From contig WLDW01000039.1 in assembly GCA_009704605.1 (NCBI GenBank), positions 1 to 6,992 of the forward strand: a stretch of DNA of 6,992 bases, read 5' to 3'. Shown here in pieces: positions 5,099 through 6,992 of this stretch (positions within the stretch are counted from its first letter, which is position 1; every line of letters begins with the position of its first letter). The translations under genes and the position numbers were made by a program. The notes below the pieces were generated by a model that was given only the letters and a program-made list of their open reading frames with translations, was not told the origin of the DNA and made no database searches. Source of the stretch: Actinomycetota bacterium (GTDB lineage Bacteria > Actinomycetota > Actinomycetes > Actinomycetales > Microbacteriaceae).

Positions 5099-6558
5099 TG
5101 ATTACTCGTGCAATTGCCTTCGTAGCAACATCACTTCTATTGGCAGGCGCCTTGGTGTTCGCTCCACCGGTAGGGCTTTCAGTTGACCTAGGTTCGGCAA
5201 GCGGCAGTTTTGATGTCAAACCTGCCGACCAGAGTTTGGTTTGCCCAGGCCCACTTTTTGTTACCGGTGGTGCTAGTGGAACAGACCTTGGAGTTTTTGA
5301 GCGAACTGGTTCAACAACCCTTCGCTACAGCGCCGAGGGAACCGGAGCACTCGAGGTTAAACCAATTGCCATCCAAGATCCTGCGGTGACTTCCCTTGGC
5401 TCCGGCAGAATTTATTTTGCTGGTGAAATCACAAACTCCACCGAACTTAGAAACACCGGAGCGAGTGTTGGGTCGCCGCAAGGATCGATGGTGGTAACTG
5501 GCAGCACCACTCAGCTTGTTGCAATCGATTCAATGCGAGGACTGGCAGCAGCTAGCTGCCAGCAGCCAAGTGGCGACATTTGGCTTGTTGGTGGCTCAAC
5601 AGCTGCTGGTCGTGAAGCGCTATTGATTTTGACAAACCCAACCCCAAATGACGCAACTGCTGATCTAACTATTTACTCCGATCTAGGCGAGATAGAAGTT
5701 GCTGGCCTCTCTGGAATATCTGTTTTGGCAAATTCCACCACGGTGCTATCTATTGCTAGCTTTGCGCCAACTGTTTCAACCTTGGCTGTTCAGGTCCAGA
5801 CATCGGGCGCCAAGCTAGCGGCCTGGATTCAACACCGAGTAATGAACGGAACCGAGTCTTTGGGAGTGGATTATGTCTATCCTTCTCTTGCACCCCAGCT
5901 GGAATCGGTAATTCCAGGCTTTGTGGTGCGCGGGACTGAAGCAATCAACCAAGTTGCCGTGACAGAGGGTATTGCCGATGCGGGACACTCAGTCCGAGTC
6001 TTTGCTCCAACTGGTGCAGAGGTAACAATCCAGATTGTTTCAACTAGCGCCGAGGTTTTTGGAGCGGTGTTTACCGGAACCGTAGAGCCTGGAACCGTGA
6101 GGGATTTTCCAATTACCGACCTGCTAGATGGTAACTACTCGGTGTTTGTCACTTCAGACCAACCTGTTTTCGCAACAGCCAAGGCAGCAATTGGTAACGA
6201 TGCCGGAACTCCACGAATCGATTTCACTTGGCTAGGAGCATCAGAACCGCTCACAGAAGCTCGAGCGATTATGACCTCTGCGGTTATTCCGCCGGATGGT
6301 GCTTCTTATCTGGTGTTTGCAAACCCGATCAATGAGGCAAGGAGTGCAACCGTTACTAGCTTGGAAACCGGAGTTGCAACAGTTGTCTCAGTTCCAGCTC
6401 AGGGCTCTAGCTTGCTAGGAATAACCGGAGCAGCTTCTGTTTCTAGCGACTCTGGAGTCTTTGCTTCTGTTGCACTGCTACTCAATGGCCAAATTTCTTC
6501 GTTAGCACTTTACCAGCCAACGAATCTTGGCAACTCAGTTCAGGTGCGTTTTCGCTAA
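5098..6558 (+). CDS. Exported beta-rich protein, DUF5719-like
   Basis: Function unknown. The 486-residue protein starts with a short basic N-terminus (Arg4) and a hydrophobic stretch (about residues 5-28) that fits a signal peptide or N-terminal anchor; no lipobox cysteine is present. The rest is rich in Ser, Thr, Val, Ala and Gly with alternating hydrophobic residues, as in a secreted beta-sandwich or beta-propeller-like protein. It has only two cysteines, Cys49 (LVCPGP) and Cys154 (ASCQQPSGDIWLVGG), well placed for one extracytoplasmic disulfide. LVCPGP near the N-terminus and the C-x-P-x(3)-W-x-VGG pattern are what I recall from actinobacterial DUF5719 proteins, which are found next to this type of glycosyltransferase. 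Its ATG shares one base with the TGA of the glycosyltransferase and has a strong AGGAGG site, so the two are probably made together and may act in one envelope process. Its stop overlaps the convergent downstream gene by 4 bp. The family call rests on memory of motif and context. Confidence 0.75.
   Translation: MITRAIAFVATSLLLAGALVFAPPVGLSVDLGSASGSFDVKPADQSLVCPGPLFVTGGASGTDLGVFERTGSTTLRYSAEGTGALEVKPIAIQDPAVTSLGSGRIYFAGEITNSTELRNTGASVGSPQGSMVVTGSTTQLVAIDSMRGLAAASCQQPSGDIWLVGGSTAAGREALLILTNPTPNDATADLTIYSDLGEIEVAGLSGISVLANSTTVLSIASFAPTVSTLAVQVQTSGAKLAAWIQHRVMNGTESLGVDYVYPSLAPQLESVIPGFVVRGTEAINQVAVTEGIADAGHSVRVFAPTGAEVTIQIVSTSAEVFGAVFTGTVEPGTVRDFPITDLLDGNYSVFVTSDQPVFATAKAAIGNDAGTPRIDFTWLGASEPLTEARAIMTSAVIPPDGASYLVFANPINEARSATVTSLETGVATVVSVPAQGSSLLGITGAASVSSDSGVFASVALLLNGQISSLALYQPTNLGNSVQVRFR
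5542..5562. repeat. Strong inverted repeat inside the DUF5719-like gene
   Basis: CTGGCAGC (5542-5549) and GCTGCCAG (5555-5562) form a perfect 8 bp stem around a 5-nt loop AGCTA; the centre also contains the 10 bp palindrome CAGCTAGCTG (5549-5558). It encodes the alanine-rich residues before Cys154. Repeated GCA/GCT alanine codons can create such symmetry by chance, so a role at RNA level is only a possibility. Confidence 0.4.
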
Positions 6559-6977
6559 CGGTTGTAGTAATCGGGAACTAGATCCCAAGGGTCAATATCA
6601 AGTAAGTCGGCAATCGCCTCAAATACTTGCTGCTCAACTTTTAGTCTTTCTTCCAGCATTGACTTTCTTGAGTGAGAACCAAATCTCTCAGTTGGAATTC
6701 GATAAATCGTGATGTGATTACCTTCGCGATCAACTTTCCATCTTGGAATATCACTTTGGCTCTCAGCAGCAGTGGGTTCGGATCGGACTGACCAGGTGAG
6801 ACCCTCTAAGTCCTCAGCCCAAATACCTTTTAGATACTCCATAGCTGTGTTCACATATTGCTCAAAACTGTGAGATCTGGTTTGGCCAAATTTGAACAAC
6901 TTGCTGAGTATCGGTCTTCTCATACCGCGGTCATGGCGATCCCTATGGGCGTTACGTGAATTTGAGGGTTTAGCCAT
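6555..6977 (-). CDS. Zincin-like 'metallopeptidase family' protein lacking the HExxH motif
   Basis: A 140-residue protein that I place in the small zincin-like family (Pfam Zincin_1, formerly DUF1025) by layout. A basic, Arg/His-rich N-terminus (HRDRHDRGMRRP, residues 11-22) precedes a helix like FEQYVNTAMEYL (38-49), a strand LTWSVRSEP (60-68), the HITIYRIPTERF segment (88-99) and a C-terminal helix ending VFEAIADLLDIDPWDL. In catalytic relatives that last helix carries HExxH followed by a HxxGL-like turn. Here the matching positions read Phe119, Glu120 and Ala123, so both zinc-binding histidines are gone. Protease activity is therefore unlikely; actinobacterial members of this family commonly show such loss, as far as I recall. 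The start ATG (6977-6975) is preceded by TACAAT and exactly six bases, suggesting a leaderless mRNA. An ATG at 6985 is out of frame. The gene converges on the DUF5719-like gene with a 4 bp overlap. Function unknown. Confidence 0.75.
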   Translation of the reverse strand: MAKPSNSRNAHRDRHDRGMRRPILSKLFKFGQTRSHSFEQYVNTAMEYLKGIWAEDLEGLTWSVRSEPTAAESQSDIPRWKVDREGNHITIYRIPTERFGSHSRKSMLEERLKVEQQVFEAIADLLDIDPWDLVPDYYNR

Positions 6978-6983
6978 GGCCCC

Positions 6984-6989
6984 ATTGTA
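6984..6989 (-). promoter_or_regulatory. Putative -10 element of a leaderless transcript for the zincin-like gene
   Basis: On the minus strand TACAAT (5 of 6 to TATAAT, and a TANNNT match) is followed by GGGGCC and then the ATG. This is the same six-base spacing seen before galE. The -35 region lies beyond the window, so the promoter cannot be fully judged. The GGGG run sits too close to the ATG to serve as a good ribosome binding site. Confidence 0.5.
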
Positions 6990-6992
6990 TTA

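Noticed and set aside
6569..6590. Possible stem near GGGA...TCCC after the DUF5719-like gene
   Set aside because: Only a 4 bp stem with mismatches beyond it and no T-run, too weak to call a terminator.
6527..6712. 61-codon plus-strand open frame across the DUF5719/zincin junction
   Set aside because: Overlaps two supported genes and has no plausible ribosome binding site or domain.
1..6992. Mobile element, CRISPR array, tRNA or horizontally acquired island
   Set aside because: No transposase or integrase, no regularly spaced direct repeats, no tRNA-like cloverleaf, and base composition is broadly even with conserved actinobacterial genes throughout.

Overview
The window looks like chromosomal DNA from an actinobacterium with roughly 50% G+C (estimated by eye on sampled lines). 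A WhiB2-type iron-sulfur regulator fixes the phylum. The modest G+C, very tight gene packing and this gene neighbourhood suggest a small-genome member such as the aquatic Microbacteriaceae, but the genus is inference. There are six protein genes and no RNA gene, mobile element or CRISPR array.

Layout: (1) 1-902, +, the 3' three-quarters of manA (type I mannose-6-phosphate isomerase), cut by the left edge. (2) 899-1858, -, galE (UDP-glucose 4-epimerase), convergent with manA and sharing the 4 bp CTAG so that each strand reads its own TAG stop. (3) 1859-2011, a 153 bp divergent control region. It carries a consensus-like promoter for whiB, a 10 bp palindrome on its -10 element, a GACAC pentamer, a 5'-leader inverted repeat, and a TANNNT-N6-ATG signal in front of galE. 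(4) 2012-2317, +, whiB2-like regulator. (5) 2345-5098, +, a 917-residue GT2 glycosyltransferase fused to a polytopic membrane region. (6) 5098-6558, +, a secreted or membrane-anchored beta-rich protein resembling DUF5719, coupled to the glycosyltransferase through TGATG. (7) 6555-6977, -, a small protein of the zincin-like 'metallopeptidase' family that lacks the HExxH motif, again overlapping its convergent neighbour by 4 bp.

How they fit together: manA and galE supply or interconvert precursors of nucleotide sugars (the GDP-mannose route and UDP-galactose/UDP-glucose). The glycosyltransferase and the exported protein are probably the envelope-acting partners. The WhiB2-type regulator, linked in other actinobacteria to septation and cell-wall differentiation, heads their operon. 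Proximity of whiB2 and manA also occurs in mycobacteria, so the cluster looks like a conserved actinobacterial cell-envelope locus rather than an acquired island. The least understood parts are the acceptor and product of the large glycosyltransferase, the role of the exported protein, and the function of the zincin-like protein without its zinc-binding histidines.
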